This document shows positions 1 through 8,661 of a stretch of 64,000 nucleotides of DNA, piece after piece (positions within the stretch are counted from its first letter, which is position 1; each line of letters begins with the position of its first letter). The stretch is from an uncultured Brachybacterium sp. (lineage in GTDB: Bacteria; Actinomycetota; Actinomycetes; Actinomycetales; Dermabacteraceae). Where the stretch lies: positions 525,070-589,069 of the forward strand of contig NZ_CANMSY010000003.1 in assembly GCF_947500705.1 (NCBI RefSeq). Reading direction: 5' to 3'. The notes under the pieces were generated by a model, which saw nothing but the letters and a program-made list of their open reading frames with translations, was not told where the DNA came from and did not search any database. The translations under genes were made by a program, and so were the position numbers.

Positions 1-306
1 GGGGGTGGATTCATCGTGGTGCCGATGCTGGTGATCGCCCTGGGCCTGGCGATGCGCCACGCCTCCGGAACCAGCCTGCTGGTGATGGTCATCGCGACCT
101 CCACGAGCCTGCTCGCCCGGCTCGGCACCGACGTGCAGATCGACTGGACGGTCACGCTGATCTTCGCCGCCGGCTCCGCGGTGGGAGGGATTCTCGGCGG
201 CCCGCTCTCGGCGAAGGCCCGTCCCTCCACGCTCACGCTGCTGTTCTCGATGCTGCTCGGCGGCGTGGCTGCGGTGACGCTGGTGCAGACCCTGCTGCTG
301 AGCTGA
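1..306 (+). CDS. TauE/SafE (TSUP) family permease, C-terminal part
   Basis: This is the 3' end of a membrane protein that begins before the window. The frame is open from base 1 and reads a glycine-rich GGGFIVVPML stretch followed by MRHASGTSLLVM, which is the second repeat signature of sulfite-exporter TauE/SafE (TSUP) proteins. Three to four hydrophobic segments follow and the protein ends in LVQTLLLS. The GTG at 16 lies inside the conserved motif, so it is not the real start. TSUP proteins move sulfite, sulfoacetate or other small organic anions across the inner membrane; the substrate cannot be told here. Confidence 0.8.
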   Translation, partial: GGGFIVVPMLVIALGLAMRHASGTSLLVMVIATSTSLLARLGTDVQIDWTVTLIFAAGSAVGGILGGPLSAKARPSTLTLLFSMLLGGVAAVTLVQTLLLS

Positions 307-362
307 GCTGGCCCGGCGGGGGAGCACGCGAGGGCCAGGCGCCGAGGCGGATACTGGAGGGC

Positions 363-977
363 ATGCCCGACACCCCCGCGCCGCACCGGCGCCCGCCCGC
401 GCAGCGACAGCCCGTCTCTCCCCTCCAGGTCACCCTGACCCTCCTCGCCTCCGAGGACGCCCCCGTGCTCGCGGAGCTCGAGACCCGCAATCGAGAGCAG
501 CTGATGGCCGGCGCTCCGGCCCGGGCGGAGGACTGGTTCACCGAGGCCGGACAGCGCACCGCGATCTCCCACGCCGTCGCCGACCGCGAGGCCGGGGGCG
601 GCCTCCCGTTCACCATCCGGCTCGAGGAGGACGGCGCGACGAGGATCGTGGGCCGGCTCAACCTCTCGACCATCATCCGCGGTGCCTTCGACTCGGCCTC
701 GCTCGGCTACTGGGTCGACACCGCCGTCACCGGCCGCGGTGTCGCCACCGCCGCGGTGCACAGCGCGATCGCGGTGGCCTTCGGCGGGTTGGGCCTGCAC
801 CGGCTCCAGGCCGAGGTGAAGGTCGGCAACGACGCCTCGGTGCGCGTGCTCGAGCGCTGCGGCTTCACCGAGTACGGCCTGGCCCGGGACTATCTCCGGC
901 TCGGCGGGGACTGGGCGGACTGCCGCCTGTTCCAGCTGGTCGACCCGCACTGGCAGCCGGGTACGGAGCCCGCCTGA
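363..977 (+). CDS. GNAT N-acetyltransferase, RimJ/RimL-like
   Basis: The 204-residue product carries a GNAT fold of the RimJ/RimL type: an LGYWVDTAVTGRGVAT acetyl-CoA loop in the middle and a late NDASVRVLERCGF segment, with the C-terminal strand DWADCRLFQLV. Family members acetylate alpha-amino groups of ribosomal proteins, other proteins or small amines. The first 30 residues are proline-rich and not part of the fold. ATG 363 has GGAGGG just upstream and also a GATACT hexamer (350-355) seven bases before it, so either a Shine-Dalgarno or a leaderless start is possible. The target is unknown. Confidence 0.85.
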   Translation: MPDTPAPHRRPPAQRQPVSPLQVTLTLLASEDAPVLAELETRNREQLMAGAPARAEDWFTEAGQRTAISHAVADREAGGGLPFTIRLEEDGATRIVGRLNLSTIIRGAFDSASLGYWVDTAVTGRGVATAAVHSAIAVAFGGLGLHRLQAEVKVGNDASVRVLERCGFTEYGLARDYLRLGGDWADCRLFQLVDPHWQPGTEPA

Positions 978-989
978 TCCTCGCCCGGT

Positions 990-1012
990 CCGGCCCCGCG
1001 CAGCGGGGTCGG
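990..1012. terminator. Bidirectional hairpin between convergent genes
   Basis: A 10-bp stem (CCGGCCCCGC / GCGGGGTCGG, one G-T pair) with a 3-nt loop fills the short gap between the stop codons of the acetyltransferase and hutG, which converge here. There is no clear T tract, so its action as a terminator is inferred from its position. Confidence 0.5.
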
Positions 1013-2074
1013 TCAGGATGACGGGTTCAGTGGCCCGGCAGCGACGGTGCGCACGGCGTCGTCGATCAGGCGGGCGGCGACGCGGGCGGTGCGATGGTCG
1101 ATGTCCAGGGAGGGGTTCAGCTCCACCACGTCCAGCAGGGCGAGCTTCCCGCTGCCTGCAGCGGCGCGCACGGCCGCGGCGATCAGAGGCAGCGGCACCC
1201 CGTACGCGGCAGGTGCCGAGACACCCGGAGCCACGGCGGCCGGCAGCACGTCCAGATCGATGGTGAGGTAGAGGACGTCCAGCGCAGCGGTGAACTCCTC
1301 GACGAAGCGCGTGATCCCCTCGGCCCCGGCGGCGAGGCACTGCTCATCGGTCCACCACCGCACGCCGAGCTGCTCGGCCTTCGCCAGCAGCGCCCCCGTG
1401 TTGGAGGCCTCGGCGATCCCGAGCACCGCATAGGTGAGCCCCCGGCCGGCGGCCTGTTCGGCCACCGCCATCTGCGCGAAAGGGGTGCCGGAGGTGGGGC
1501 GCGGCTCCTCGCGCAGATCGAAGTGGGCATCGAGGTTCAGCACGCCCCAGCGCTGCCCCGCGCTGGGTCCGGTCCCGGAGCTGATCAGGCCGTTGTACGA
1601 GGACCAGGCCGTCTCGTGCCCGCCGCCGAGCACCACCGTCAGCCGCGATCCGGGACGGTCCAAGCCCCGTGCAGTGAGAGCCGCGGCGGTGTCCTGCCCT
1701 CCCTCGAGGTCCTCACCGATCGTCTCGGCGTCCCCGAGGTCGTGCAGGCCCAGCTCGCCCCGGGCGAGGGGGCCGTGCAGGGCCAGGGGGGACAGGGCAC
1801 GGCGCAGCGCGGCCGGCCCGTCGGCCGCCCCGACCCGGCCCCGGTTGCGGCGCACACCTTCGTGGGAGCGGAAGCCGAGCAGCGCGACGTGGGGCTGCGC
1901 GGCATCTGGCTGCGTGGCGTCGGCCGAGGACTGCTCACCCTCCACCGACTGCACCGACTGCACCGACTGCACCGACTCCACCACCTGCACCGCCTGGTGC
2001 CAGCGCGCGTGGTCGGGCCCCTCGCCGTCGTGGCGCCCGCCCCAGGAAGGATCGCGAACGGGGAAGGTCGTCAT
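1013..2074 (-). CDS. hutG: Formimidoylglutamase (HutG, arginase family)
   Basis: HutG hydrolyses N-formimidoyl-L-glutamate to L-glutamate and formamide, the last step of the histidine pathway. The protein has the three binuclear-manganese motifs of the arginase/ureohydrolase family: GGGHE, DAHFD (in LNLDAHFDLR) and DLDVLP. I chose ATG 2074 (MTTFPVRDPSW) because GAGGAG precedes it; an upstream in-frame start at 2095 is possible. Near residues 35-45 there is a VQSVQSVQSVE linker encoded by 9-bp tandem repeats, between the N-terminal strand and the catalytic domain, which looks like slippage-generated sequence. It is transcribed away from the FNT channel gene and lies about 3.5 kb from hutU. Confidence 0.88.
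   Translation of the reverse strand: MTTFPVRDPSWGGRHDGEGPDHARWHQAVQVVESVQSVQSVQSVEGEQSSADATQPDAAQPHVALLGFRSHEGVRRNRGRVGAADGPAALRRALSPLALHGPLARGELGLHDLGDAETIGEDLEGGQDTAAALTARGLDRPGSRLTVVLGGGHETAWSSYNGLISSGTGPSAGQRWGVLNLDAHFDLREEPRPTSGTPFAQMAVAEQAAGRGLTYAVLGIAEASNTGALLAKAEQLGVRWWTDEQCLAAGAEGITRFVEEFTAALDVLYLTIDLDVLPAAVAPGVSAPAAYGVPLPLIAAAVRAAAGSGKLALLDVVELNPSLDIDHRTARVAARLIDDAVRTVAAGPLNPSS
1943..1987. repeat. 9-bp tandem repeat inside hutG
   Basis: The unit CACCGACTG occurs three times in a row, followed by CACCGACTC and a diverged CACCACCTG. On the coding strand it encodes repeated V-Q-S triplets. The unit is a multiple of three, so copy-number change keeps the frame. Confidence 0.85.
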
Positions 2075-2252
2075 CGTGGCTCCTCGGCGGCGCATCAGGG
2101 AGTAGGTTCACCCATCATGGCACCCGTCACGGGTGGACGGACCGCCTCACGACGAGGCCGGGTCCGGCCTACCGGACGCCGTCGAGCGGCAGCTCTGCGC
2201 CACCCGGCGCACTGCCCGCCCGATCCCTGCCGATCCGACCGAGGGAGACCCG

Positions 2253-3095
2253 ATGACCCAGCGAGAACGGCATGGTGCGGCGCAGGAACGACGCCGGCTC
2301 GGCAGCAGCGACGAGCCCGTCGAGGACGCCCTGGCAGAGGAGTTCGAGAACACGGTCACCGAGGGTGCCCACCGCCTGAACCGCACCTGGCGGGCACTGG
2401 TGATCACCGGGCTGTTCGGCGGGATCGATGTGGGCCTGGGACTGCTGGCGATGCTCGCGGTGCTGGATGCGACGGGATCGAAGCTGCTGGGCGGCCTCGC
2501 CTTCGGCATCGGTCTGTATGCGCTGCGGCTCGCGCACTCGGAGCTCTTCACCGAGGATTTCCTGGTCCCGATCAACGCGATCGTCGCCGGGCACGGGACC
2601 TGGGGGCAGCTGCTGCGGCTGTGGGTGACGACCCTGATCACCAACCTCGTCGGAGGCTGGGCCTTCACCTGGGTCGTGGTCGCCGCCTTCCCGCAGTTCG
2701 ACGACGAGCTGATCGAGGCGTCCACGAGCTACATGGAGAAGGGCCTGACCCTCGAGACGGCAGCGCTCGCTGTGCTCGCCGGTTTCACGATCACGCTGGT
2801 CACCCGCATGAACCAGGGCTCGAAGGAGGGCATCGCGACACTCGCGAACTCCCTCATCTCGGGGCTGCTGGTGGTGGGCCTGGGGATGCTCCACGGGGCG
2901 CTGAGCTCGGCGGTGATCTTCGGGGCGATGCACGCCGGCGCCGAGGACACCTACCTGCAGTGGCTGATCTGGTTCGCCTGGGTGATCCCGCTGAACATGG
3001 CCGGCGGCCTGGTGATGCTCACCCTCCCGCGCCTGGTGCGCACCTGGGAGCTGATCACCGAGGAGCGGGCCGCGCAGCGCTCCTCGTCGGACTGA
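2253..3095 (+). CDS. Formate/nitrite transporter (FNT) family channel
   Basis: The 280-residue membrane protein has about six hydrophobic segments and the FNT signatures SELFTEDFLVPINAI and GLGMLHGA, the latter holding the central pore histidine. FNT proteins are pentameric channels for formate, nitrite or hydrosulfide. The hydrophilic N-terminus (about 45 residues) is longer than in FocA. ATG 2253 is preceded by GAGGGAGA, which decides against longer in-frame starts. The gene diverges from hutG. Because HutG releases formamide, a formate precursor, a role in C1 product handling is plausible but only inferred. It could equally serve nitrite. Confidence 0.85.
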   Translation: MTQRERHGAAQERRRLGSSDEPVEDALAEEFENTVTEGAHRLNRTWRALVITGLFGGIDVGLGLLAMLAVLDATGSKLLGGLAFGIGLYALRLAHSELFTEDFLVPINAIVAGHGTWGQLLRLWVTTLITNLVGGWAFTWVVVAAFPQFDDELIEASTSYMEKGLTLETAALAVLAGFTITLVTRMNQGSKEGIATLANSLISGLLVVGLGMLHGALSSAVIFGAMHAGAEDTYLQWLIWFAWVIPLNMAGGLVMLTLPRLVRTWELITEERAAQRSSSD

Positions 3096-3147
3096 CCTCG
3101 CGCCTCCTGGGCCCGGACGGGCCCCTCGAGTGGCATCCTTGCGGATC

Positions 3148-3921
3148 ATGGCACCCCCGAAAGTTCCGGCGGCCGACGCGACGCTGCGCCTGCTGACCTT
3201 CCTCGCCTCTCGCCGCTCCCCGGTCCCCGCCGCGCGGATCGCCGAGCAGCTCGCCCTGCCCCGCTCGCGCACCTATGACCTGCTGACCACCCTCGTGGAG
3301 CACGGCTACGTGATGCATCTGGAGCAGGAGCGGCTGTACGGGCTGGGTCCCGCGGCGTATGAGCTCTCCGGCGCCTACCTGCGCCAGGAGCCGCTGGTGA
3401 GGATCGGCAGGCGCGTCATCGAGTCGATGGTCGACGAGGTCGGCGAGTCGGGGCATCTCGCGGTGCTCCACGGCAGGGACGTGCTCTACATCGTGGAGGA
3501 GCGGGCCCGGAACCGGCCCAGCCTGGTCACCGACGTCGGGGTGAGGATCTCCGCCCACCTCACCGCGAGCGGCCGCGCGATCCTGGCCGAGCTCCCGCCG
3601 GCCCAGCTGAGGACGCTGTACGGGCACGCCGCCGACTTCACCTCGCGCACCGAGGTGCCCGGACCGTCCCGCCCGAAGGAGCTGCGCGAGCTGCTGGTCG
3701 AGGTGCGGCGCGAGGGCGTGGCCCGGGAGGCGGGGGAGGTCACCGAGGAGCTGGCCTCGGTCGCCGCGGTGGTGCGGGACCACGCGGGGTGGCCGGCCGC
3801 GGCAGTGGCACTGACCTTCGTCGAGCGGGCCACGGATGCGGCCCGCCGGGAGCACTGCGCGGCGGCGGTGCGCGATGCGGCCGACGAGATCAGCCGACGG
3901 CTGCGAGGCCGACGCGGCTGA
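3148..3921 (+). CDS. IclR-family transcriptional regulator
   Basis: An N-terminal winged helix (LTFLASRRSPVPAARIAEQL, then SRTYDLLTTLVEHGYV) is followed by the IclR effector domain, with LTASGRAILAELP and a DHAGWPAAAVALTF-type stretch. IclR proteins act as dimers whose C-terminal domain binds a small metabolite. ATG 3148 (MAPPKVPAAD) is chosen because a CATCCT hexamer lies eight bases upstream and no ribosome site is visible; GTG 3130 is an in-frame alternative. Lying among hut genes, it is a candidate regulator of histidine catabolism or of the FNT gene, but the sequence does not prove this. Confidence 0.82.
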   Translation: MAPPKVPAADATLRLLTFLASRRSPVPAARIAEQLALPRSRTYDLLTTLVEHGYVMHLEQERLYGLGPAAYELSGAYLRQEPLVRIGRRVIESMVDEVGESGHLAVLHGRDVLYIVEERARNRPSLVTDVGVRISAHLTASGRAILAELPPAQLRTLYGHAADFTSRTEVPGPSRPKELRELLVEVRREGVAREAGEVTEELASVAAVVRDHAGWPAAAVALTFVERATDAARREHCAAAVRDAADEISRRLRGRRG

Positions 3922-3958
3922 GCAGCGGGACTGAGCAGTGGTGGCGCGGCTCAGCCGC
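3914..3958. terminator. Inverted repeat spanning two convergent stop codons
   Basis: A perfect 10-bp inverted repeat (GCGGCTGAGC at 3914-3923 and GCTCAGCCGC at 3949-3958) with a 25-nt loop includes the end of the IclR gene and the end of the DoxX gene. It is probably a shared terminator; there is no T tract. Confidence 0.4.
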
Positions 3959-4418
3959 GATCGCGCCGCCGCCGCGGCCGGTCCCGCCAGGCTCCGGTGG
4001 ACCACAGCGCGAGCGCGACCAGGCCGGGCTGGAACCACAGCCGCACGAAGCGCTTGGTGTCCGTGTCCAGTCCGAAGCCGTCCCGGGCATGGACCCACTG
4101 GGCGATGTTGCCGGGGAAGATCGCGACGAAGAACAGGGCCGCGGCCCACCCGATCGGGATCCGTCGACGGGCCAGCAGCATCAGTGCGCTGCCCAGCGTG
4201 ATCTCGACGATGCCGGAGGCGACCACGGTGGTCTCCTCGCTGAACGGCACGAAGTTCGGCACCTGGGCGGTGAACTCCTCGCGGGCAACGGTCAGATGGC
4301 TGATCCCGGCGAAGGCGAGCATGCCGCCGAGCGCGATCCGCGCCAGGGTGCGGGGGAGGGAGGTGGGTGCCGCTGGTGCGAGCAGCCGGGCGCCGCGTCC
4401 CGGGCGGTGCTCAGTCAT
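3951..4418 (-). CDS. DoxX-family membrane protein
   Basis: A roughly 155-residue integral membrane protein with about four hydrophobic segments: IALGGMLAFAGISHL near the start, a VEITLGSALMLLA segment, AALFFVAIFPGNIAQW, and LVALALWSTGAW at the end. This matches DoxX-like proteins, which in actinobacteria are often tied to thiol and oxidative-stress functions. The chosen ATG (MTEHRPGRG) overlaps the last 8 bases of ohr, so the gene is probably translated with ohr as the third member of the ohrR operon. The molecular function is unknown. Confidence 0.75.
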   Translation of the reverse strand: MTEHRPGRGARLLAPAAPTSLPRTLARIALGGMLAFAGISHLTVAREEFTAQVPNFVPFSEETTVVASGIVEITLGSALMLLARRRIPIGWAAALFFVAIFPGNIAQWVHARDGFGLDTDTKRFVRLWFQPGLVALALWSTGAWRDRPRRRRDRG

Positions 4419-4833
4419 CGGACACCTGCACGGTGACGTCGATGTTGCCGCGGGTGGCGTTGGAGTACGGGCACACCTGGTGGGCGGCGTCGGCGAGCTC
4501 CTGAGCCTGATCGGGCCCGATGCCGGGCAGGACCACCTCGAGCTCCACGGCGAGCTGGAACCCGCCCTCGCCATTGGCGCCGATCCGCACGCGGCCGCCG
4601 ACGCTCGAATCCTGGATCACGATCTTGCGCTGGCGCGCGACCCCCTGCAGGGCGGAGTGGAAGCAGGCGGCGTAGCCCGCGGCGAAGAGCTGTTCGGGGT
4701 TGGTGCCGTCTCCGGACCCTCCGAGTTCCTTCGGGGGTGCCAGCGTGAGATCGAGGGTGCCGTCGGAGGTGACGACGCGGCCGTCACGGCCGGCGCCGGT
4801 CGAGAGAGCTTCTGCGGTGTAGAGGGTATCCAT
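4411..4833 (-). CDS. ohr: Organic hydroperoxide resistance protein (Ohr)
   Basis: This 140-residue OsmC-fold thiol peroxidase reduces organic hydroperoxides, using a pair of cysteines recharged by lipoyl proteins in known members. Both cysteines are present in their usual contexts: AACFHSAL (peroxidatic) and VCPYSNATRGN (resolving). Length and the MDTLYTAEA start are typical. AGAAAGG lies upstream of ATG 4833. It follows ohrR by 65 bp on the same strand and is followed by a DoxX gene. Confidence 0.93.
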   Translation of the reverse strand: MDTLYTAEALSTGAGRDGRVVTSDGTLDLTLAPPKELGGSGDGTNPEQLFAAGYAACFHSALQGVARQRKIVIQDSSVGGRVRIGANGEGGFQLAVELEVVLPGIGPDQAQELADAAHQVCPYSNATRGNIDVTVQVSDD

Positions 4834-4898
4834 GGGATCTGCCTTTCTGTGGTGGGCGACTCGGCGCCCGGGAGGAGGATGCTGCGGGGGCGGTGGAG

Positions 4899-5339
4899 TC
4901 AGGCCGTCGTCGGCGTCCTCTCCTCCATCGCGGTGGTGAGCCGGCGCAGTGTGTCGATCAGCTCGCGGGCCGCCGCCTCGTCCGGCAGGCCGGTGGCCTG
5001 TGCGATCGCGGCGGGGATGTGCCCGAGCTCGGTGCGCAGCGAGGCTGCCCGCGCGCTCGGGGTCACGGTGACCACCCGGTGGTCGGCGCCGTCGCGGGTG
5101 CGGGTGATGAGCTCCTTCTGCTCCATCCGCCGCAGCAGCGGGGAGAGCGTGCCGGAGTCCAGCTGCAGCAGCTCACCCAGCTCGCGCACGGAGCGCGGGC
5201 CGTCGGTCCACAGCACCACCAGCACCAGGTACTGGGGATAGGTGAGCCCGCTCGGGGCGAGGAGCTCCGCGTAGGCCCGGGTGGTCGCGCGCGTTGCCGC
5301 GTAGAGGGAGAAGCACACCATGTGGTCGACGATCGGCAT
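4899..5339 (-). CDS. ohrR: Organic peroxide sensor OhrR (MarR family)
   Basis: A 146-residue MarR-type repressor with the OhrR hallmark near its N-terminus: [16 protein letters not shown], whose cysteine is the peroxide-reactive residue of the family, followed by [14 protein letters not shown] and the winged helix [20 protein letters not shown]. Oxidation of the cysteine releases the repressor from DNA. ATG 5339 is set by the conserved N-terminus and by the promoter immediately before it; the open frame extending upstream to about 5714 is not used. It is likely to repress itself, ohr and the DoxX gene. Confidence 0.9.
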   Translation of the reverse strand: MPIVDHMVCFSLYAATRATTRAYAELLAPSGLTYPQYLVLVVLWTDGPRSVRELGELLQLDSGTLSPLLRRMEQKELITRTRDGADHRVVTVTPSARAASLRTELGHIPAAIAQATGLPDEAAARELIDTLRRLTTAMEERTPTTA

Positions 5340-5345
5340 GCAGAA

Positions 5346-5374
5346 AGCATTGCGCACAACTGAGTTGTGCACAA
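5346..5374 (-). promoter_or_regulatory. ohrR promoter with overlapping OhrR operator
   Basis: On the minus strand TTGTGC (5369-5374) and AATGCT (5346-5351) are separated by 17 bp, and the A of the ohrR ATG lies seven bases after the second hexamer, predicting a leaderless mRNA. An inverted repeat with 11-bp arms, TTGCGCACAAC (5350-5360) and GTTGTGCACAA (5364-5374), one mismatch and a 3-bp spacer, covers the whole spacer. This is the expected type and place for an OhrR operator. Confidence 0.75.
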
Positions 5375-5613
5375 CCGATGTGAGCGAGAGCACGGCGCAG
5401 GAGCGGGGCCGGCGGAACGGGCTGGGGCCCCGCAGCGCAGGCGCCCTCTGGGGCCGCTCGGGGAGCTCCACCGGCAGAAGCCCGTCCGGCGTCCGCGCCG
5501 CGAGCCACGGTCCGGTATCCCGGACACCATTGCCGCAGGGCCCCTCGACCGGTCCCCACGGCGGTGGTGTCCTGGAACGAGCACCCCGCAGCCCTCGACC
5601 CCAGGAGCCGAAG

Positions 5614-7296
5614 ATGACCCTCCCCGGAGCCCGCCCCGTCCGCGCCGCCCGCGGCACGACCCTCAGCGCGAAGTCCTGGCAGACCGAAGCCCCGCTGCGG
5701 ATGCTCATGAACAACCTCGACCCCGAGGTCGCTGAGCGCCCCGATGACCTGGTCGTCTACGGCGGCACGGGCCGCGCCGCCCGCTCCTGGGAGGCCTTCG
5801 ACGCGATCGTCAAGACCCTCGAGGACCTCGAGGACGACGAGACCCTGCTGGTCCAGTCCGGGAAACCCGTCGGCGTGCTGCGCACCCACGAGTGGGCCCC
5901 GCGCGTGCTGCTGGCGAACTCCAACCTCGTGGGCGACTGGGCCACCTGGCCCGAGTTTCGCAAGCTCGAGGCCGAGGGCCTGACGATGTACGGCCAGATG
6001 ACCGCCGGGTCCTGGATCTACATCGCCACCCAGGGCATCCTCCAGGGCACCTTCGAGACCTTCGCGGCCATCGCCACCAAGCGCTTCGGCGGCACCCTGG
6101 CCGGCACCATCACCCTCACCGGCGGCTGCGGCGGCATGGGCGGCGCCCAGCCCCTGGCCGTCACCCTCAACGACGGCGTGTGCCTGATCGTGGATGTGGA
6201 TCGCACCCGGCTCGAGCGCCGCGTCGCCAAGCGCTACTGCCATGAGATCGCCGACGACCTCGATGATGCGATCGCCCGCGCCAACGCCGCCAAGGCCGAG
6301 AAGAAGGGCCTCTCGATCGGCATCGTCGGCAATGCCGCGGAGGTCTTCCCGGCGCTGCTCGAACGGCACCGGGCCGGCGACCTGCAGATCGACATCGTCA
6401 CCGATCAGACCTCCGCCCACGACCCGCTGAGCTACCTCCCGCTCGAGGTCGCCGTCGAGGACTGGCAGCGCGAGTCGGAGGCCGACGAGGAGGGCTTCAC
6501 CAAGAAGTCCCGCGAGTCCATGGCCCGCCAGGTCCAGGCCATGGTCGAGTTCCAGGACGCCGGCGCCGAGGTGTTCGACTACGGCAACTCGATCCGCGAC
6601 GAGGCCCGTCACGCCGGCTACGACCGCGCCTTCGAGTTCCCCGGCTTCGTGCCCGCCTACATCCGCCCCCTGTTCTGCGAGGGGCTGGGACCCTTCCGCT
6701 GGGTGGCGCTCTCGGGCGATCCCGAGGACATCAAGGTCACCGACGCCGCGCTCAAGGAGCTCTTCCCCGAGAATGAGCACCTGCACCGCTGGCTCGATGC
6801 GGCGAACGAGCACGTCGAGTTCGAGGGCCTGCCCGCACGCATCTGCTGGCTCGGCTACGGCGAGCGGCACAAGGCCGGGATGCTGTTCAACGACCTGGTG
6901 CGCGACGGCAAGGTCAGGGCCCCGATCGTCATCGGCCGCGACCACCTCGACTCCGGCTCCGTCGCCTCCCCCTATCGCGAGACCGAGTCCATGCTCGACG
7001 GCTCCGACGCGATAGCCGACTGGCCGCTGCTGAACGCCCTGACCTCCACCTCCTCGGGCGCCACCTGGGTCTCGATCCACCACGGCGGCGGGGTGGGCAT
7101 CGGCCGTTCGATCCACGCCGGCCAGGTGGGCCTCGCCGACGGCACGGACCTCGCCCGCCAGAAGCTCGAGCGCCTGCTGACCAACGACCCCGCCATGGGC
7201 GTCCTCCGTCACGTCGACGCCGGCTACTCCCGGGCCGACGAGGTCGCCCACGAGCGCGGCGTGCGCGTGCCGATGACGCCCGTGCGCCGGGACTGA
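5614..7296 (+). CDS. hutU: Urocanate hydratase (HutU)
   Basis: HutU converts urocanate to 4-imidazolone-5-propanoate using tightly bound NAD+. The 560-residue protein has the usual urocanase length and motifs: [14 protein letters not shown] near the start, [11 protein letters not shown], the nucleotide-binding [10 protein letters not shown] at about residue 170, and [16 protein letters not shown] followed by [13 protein letters not shown] near the end. ATG 5614 is preceded by AGGAG; longer in-frame starts run into the ohrR promoter. It heads the operon hutU-hutI-permease-hutH and is divergent from ohrR, with about 270 bp between them. Confidence 0.95.
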   Translation: MTLPGARPVRAARGTTLSAKSWQTEAPLRMLMNNLDPEVAERPDDLVVYGGTGRAARSWEAFDAIVKTLEDLEDDETLLVQSGKPVGVLRTHEWAPRVLLANSNLVGDWATWPEFRKLEAEGLTMYGQMTAGSWIYIATQGILQGTFETFAAIATKRFGGTLAGTITLTGGCGGMGGAQPLAVTLNDGVCLIVDVDRTRLERRVAKRYCHEIADDLDDAIARANAAKAEKKGLSIGIVGNAAEVFPALLERHRAGDLQIDIVTDQTSAHDPLSYLPLEVAVEDWQRESEADEEGFTKKSRESMARQVQAMVEFQDAGAEVFDYGNSIRDEARHAGYDRAFEFPGFVPAYIRPLFCEGLGPFRWVALSGDPEDIKVTDAALKELFPENEHLHRWLDAANEHVEFEGLPARICWLGYGERHKAGMLFNDLVRDGKVRAPIVIGRDHLDSGSVASPYRETESMLDGSDAIADWPLLNALTSTSSGATWVSIHHGGGVGIGRSIHAGQVGLADGTDLARQKLERLLTNDPAMGVLRHVDAGYSRADEVAHERGVRVPMTPVRRD

Positions 7297-7298
7297 TC

Positions 7299-8576
7299 AT
7301 GACGAGCACCCTGATCACCGGAATCAGCGAGCTGTGGACCCTCGATCCCGCGCTCGACGATCCCGCCCGCCCCGGCGGGGCGACCGAGGAGCAGGTCCTC
7401 CGCGATGCGGCCGTGGTCATCGAGGACGGAACCATCGCCTGGACAGGTCCGGCTGCGGAGGCGCCGTCGGCTGACGAGGTCGTCGACGTGGAAGGCCGCG
7501 CCGTGCTGCCCGGCTGGGTGGACTCCCACTCCCACCTCGTCTTCGACGGCGACCGCGCCGCCGAGTTCGAGGCCCGGATGGCCGGGGAGTCCTACAGCGC
7601 CGGCGGGATCGGCGTCACCACCGCAGCCACCCGCTCCGCGTCCGACGAGCACCTGCTCTCCCTGGTGCGCGGCCGGATCGCGGAGGCTGTCGCCGGCGGC
7701 ACCACCACGCTCGAGACGAAGACCGGCTACGGCCTCACCGTCGAGCACGAGACCCGGGCCGCGGCGCTGCTGTCCTCCCTGATCGCTTCGGGCGAGCTCG
7801 ACGAGGCCACCTTCCTCGGCGCTCACCTGGTGCCCGCCGAGTTCGACGGCCGCGAGGGCCGGCCCGGAGTCGAGGAGTACGTCGACCTGGTGAGCGGGGA
7901 GATGCTCGCCGGTGTCGCCCCGCACGTGCGCTGGGTCGATGTCTTCTGCGAGGAGGGCGCCTTCGATCCCGAGCAGTCCGGGCGGGTGCTGCGCGCCGGC
8001 GCCGCCGCCGGGCTCGGGCTGCGGGTGCACGGCAACCAGCTGGGCCGCTCGGGCGGCGTGGCGCTGGCCGCCGAGCTCGGCGCGGCGAGCGTGGACCATG
8101 TCAACCACCTCGCTGCGGCCGACGTCGAGGCGCTCGCCGCCACGGCGTCGCGTCCCACCGCGACGGGGGACCGGCCGGGGGTGCTCGCCGTGGACGCCGG
8201 GCCGACGGTCGCGACCGTGCTGCCCGCCTGCGACCTCTCCACCCGCGCCCCGCTCGCACCGGCCCGGGAGCTGCTGGACGCCGGCGCGGCGCTCGCGATC
8301 GCCTCGAACTGCAATCCCGGCACCAGCTACACCAGCTCCATGAGCTTCTGCGTCACCACCGCCGTGCTGCAGATGCACCTGACCCTGGCCGAAGCGCTCC
8401 GCGCCGCCACCCGCGGCGGGGCCCTCGCCCTGCGCCGCACCGACGTCGGCCACCTCGGGATCGGCGCCCGCGCCGACCTGCACGTGCTCGACGCCCCCGC
8501 CGCCATCCACCTCGCCTATCGGCCCGGTATGCCGCTCACCCACCAGGTGTGGCGGTCCGGGATCCGGAGCGCCTGA
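7299..8576 (+). CDS. hutI: Imidazolonepropionase (HutI)
   Basis: HutI is a metal-dependent amidohydrolase that opens imidazolone-5-propanoate to N-formimidoyl-L-glutamate. The 425-residue sequence has the metal-binding DSHSHLVFDG motif, ETKTGYGL, the HGNQLG histidine strand, a VDHVNHL segment and the ASNCNPGTSYTSSM loop near the C-terminus, all characteristic. It starts two bases after the hutU stop, so translation is probably coupled. Confidence 0.93.
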   Translation: MTSTLITGISELWTLDPALDDPARPGGATEEQVLRDAAVVIEDGTIAWTGPAAEAPSADEVVDVEGRAVLPGWVDSHSHLVFDGDRAAEFEARMAGESYSAGGIGVTTAATRSASDEHLLSLVRGRIAEAVAGGTTTLETKTGYGLTVEHETRAAALLSSLIASGELDEATFLGAHLVPAEFDGREGRPGVEEYVDLVSGEMLAGVAPHVRWVDVFCEEGAFDPEQSGRVLRAGAAAGLGLRVHGNQLGRSGGVALAAELGAASVDHVNHLAAADVEALAATASRPTATGDRPGVLAVDAGPTVATVLPACDLSTRAPLAPARELLDAGAALAIASNCNPGTSYTSSMSFCVTTAVLQMHLTLAEALRAATRGGALALRRTDVGHLGIGARADLHVLDAPAAIHLAYRPGMPLTHQVWRSGIRSA

Positions 8577-8581
8577 TCCCC

Positions 8582-8628
8582 GCAGTTCCACCCCGCAGTT
8601 CAGCAGTTCCACCCAGCAGTGCCACCCA
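8582..8628. repeat. 13-bp imperfect tandem repeat, hutI-permease spacer
   Basis: The unit GCAGTTCCACCCM appears three times, with one shortened GCAGTTCA copy between the first and second. It fills most of the 85-bp spacer. The end of the spacer holds CCCGAAAGGAC, the ribosome site of the permease gene. Confidence 0.8.
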
Positions 8629-8661
8629 CCGTTCTCCCCCTGACCCGAAAGGACGATCTCG

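Noticed and set aside
2133-2252. Longer N-terminus for the FNT channel
   Set aside because: The extra 40 residues have no FNT similarity and the strong GAGGGAGA site precedes ATG 2253.
5340-5714. Longer N-terminus for OhrR
   Set aside because: It would span the operator and promoter and the hutU start region; OhrR proteins start just before the sensing cysteine.
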